From Hyposmocoma kahamanoa (taxonomy: Eukaryota; Arthropoda; Insecta; Lepidoptera; Cosmopterigidae): a DNA stretch of 64,000 bases. Shown here in pieces: positions 63,986-64,000 of the stretch (position 1 is the stretch's first letter; each line of letters begins with the position of its first letter). Location of the stretch: assembly GCF_003589595.1 (NCBI RefSeq), contig NW_020653855.1, forward strand, positions 4,297,274 to 4,361,273, read 5' to 3'. A program made the position numbers and the translations under genes. The notes beneath the pieces were generated by a model, which worked only from the letters and a program-made list of their open reading frames with translations, was not told where the DNA came from and did no database searches.

Positions 63986-64000
63986 CATGCGTCTCTGGAA

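Noticed and set aside
1..64000. CRISPR array or bacterial operon structure
   Set aside because: Repeats are dispersed, diverged and tRNA-like or TIR-bounded. There is no regular spacing and no compact coding.

Overview
The window reads as accessory, repeat-dominated DNA from an insect nuclear genome, most probably a moth or butterfly. It is AT-rich and has almost no long open frames. It is packed with the repeat types typical of Lepidoptera: tRNA-derived SINEs with box A/box B, an RTE-type LINE 3' tail, mariner elements, Penelope-like elements and many small TIR elements. I found no host gene, rRNA or genuine tRNA gene. The order and species are inference; I could run no search.

Layout. 0.4-5.3 kb: a LINE C-terminal fragment, SINEs, an 8-bp-TSD MITE and a decayed Penelope-like element with a GIY-YIG remnant. 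6.1-7.4 kb: a dead mariner. 8.6-10.6 kb: a three-deep nest in which an intact 1283-bp mariner sits in a retroelement fragment, itself inside a copy of the commonest repeat (family A). 10.7-12.6 kb: a compound repeat with a large fold-back. 13-18.6 kb: SINEs, an LTR-like piece and a TIR-bounded insertion. 18.6-22.15 kb: the largest element, a CR1/Jockey-type LINE whose ORF2 (endonuclease plus reverse transcriptase) is broken by one missing base. 22-48 kb: sparse, with SINEs, LINE scraps, TIR elements and long stretches where I recognise nothing. 48-64 kb: dense in DNA elements: two non-autonomous P-superfamily elements each carrying the start of a THAP-domain exon, a 1.94-kb TIR element with an unidentified 170-aa frame, a MULE-like element with 76-bp TIRs, and two halves of a LINE ORF1-type protein.

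Repeat families named here. A: about 290-bp repeat ending in a TTGATATTAT + A-rich tail. B: tRNA-like SINE with head TGGCTTAGTTGG. C: SINE with head TAGCTCAGTTGG that shares B's 3' tail. S: SINE with head TGGCCTAACGG. D: about 450-bp repeat with AACCGACYTCAAAA ends. E: MITE with 8-bp TSDs. F, G, H, J, K: smaller families.

How they interact. The only frame that looks able to make a full protein is the mariner transposase at 9266-10285. The LINE ORF2 is one base from intact. Everything else is remnant or non-autonomous. The biology recorded here is the order of insertions, which target-site duplications and interrupted copies let one reconstruct.
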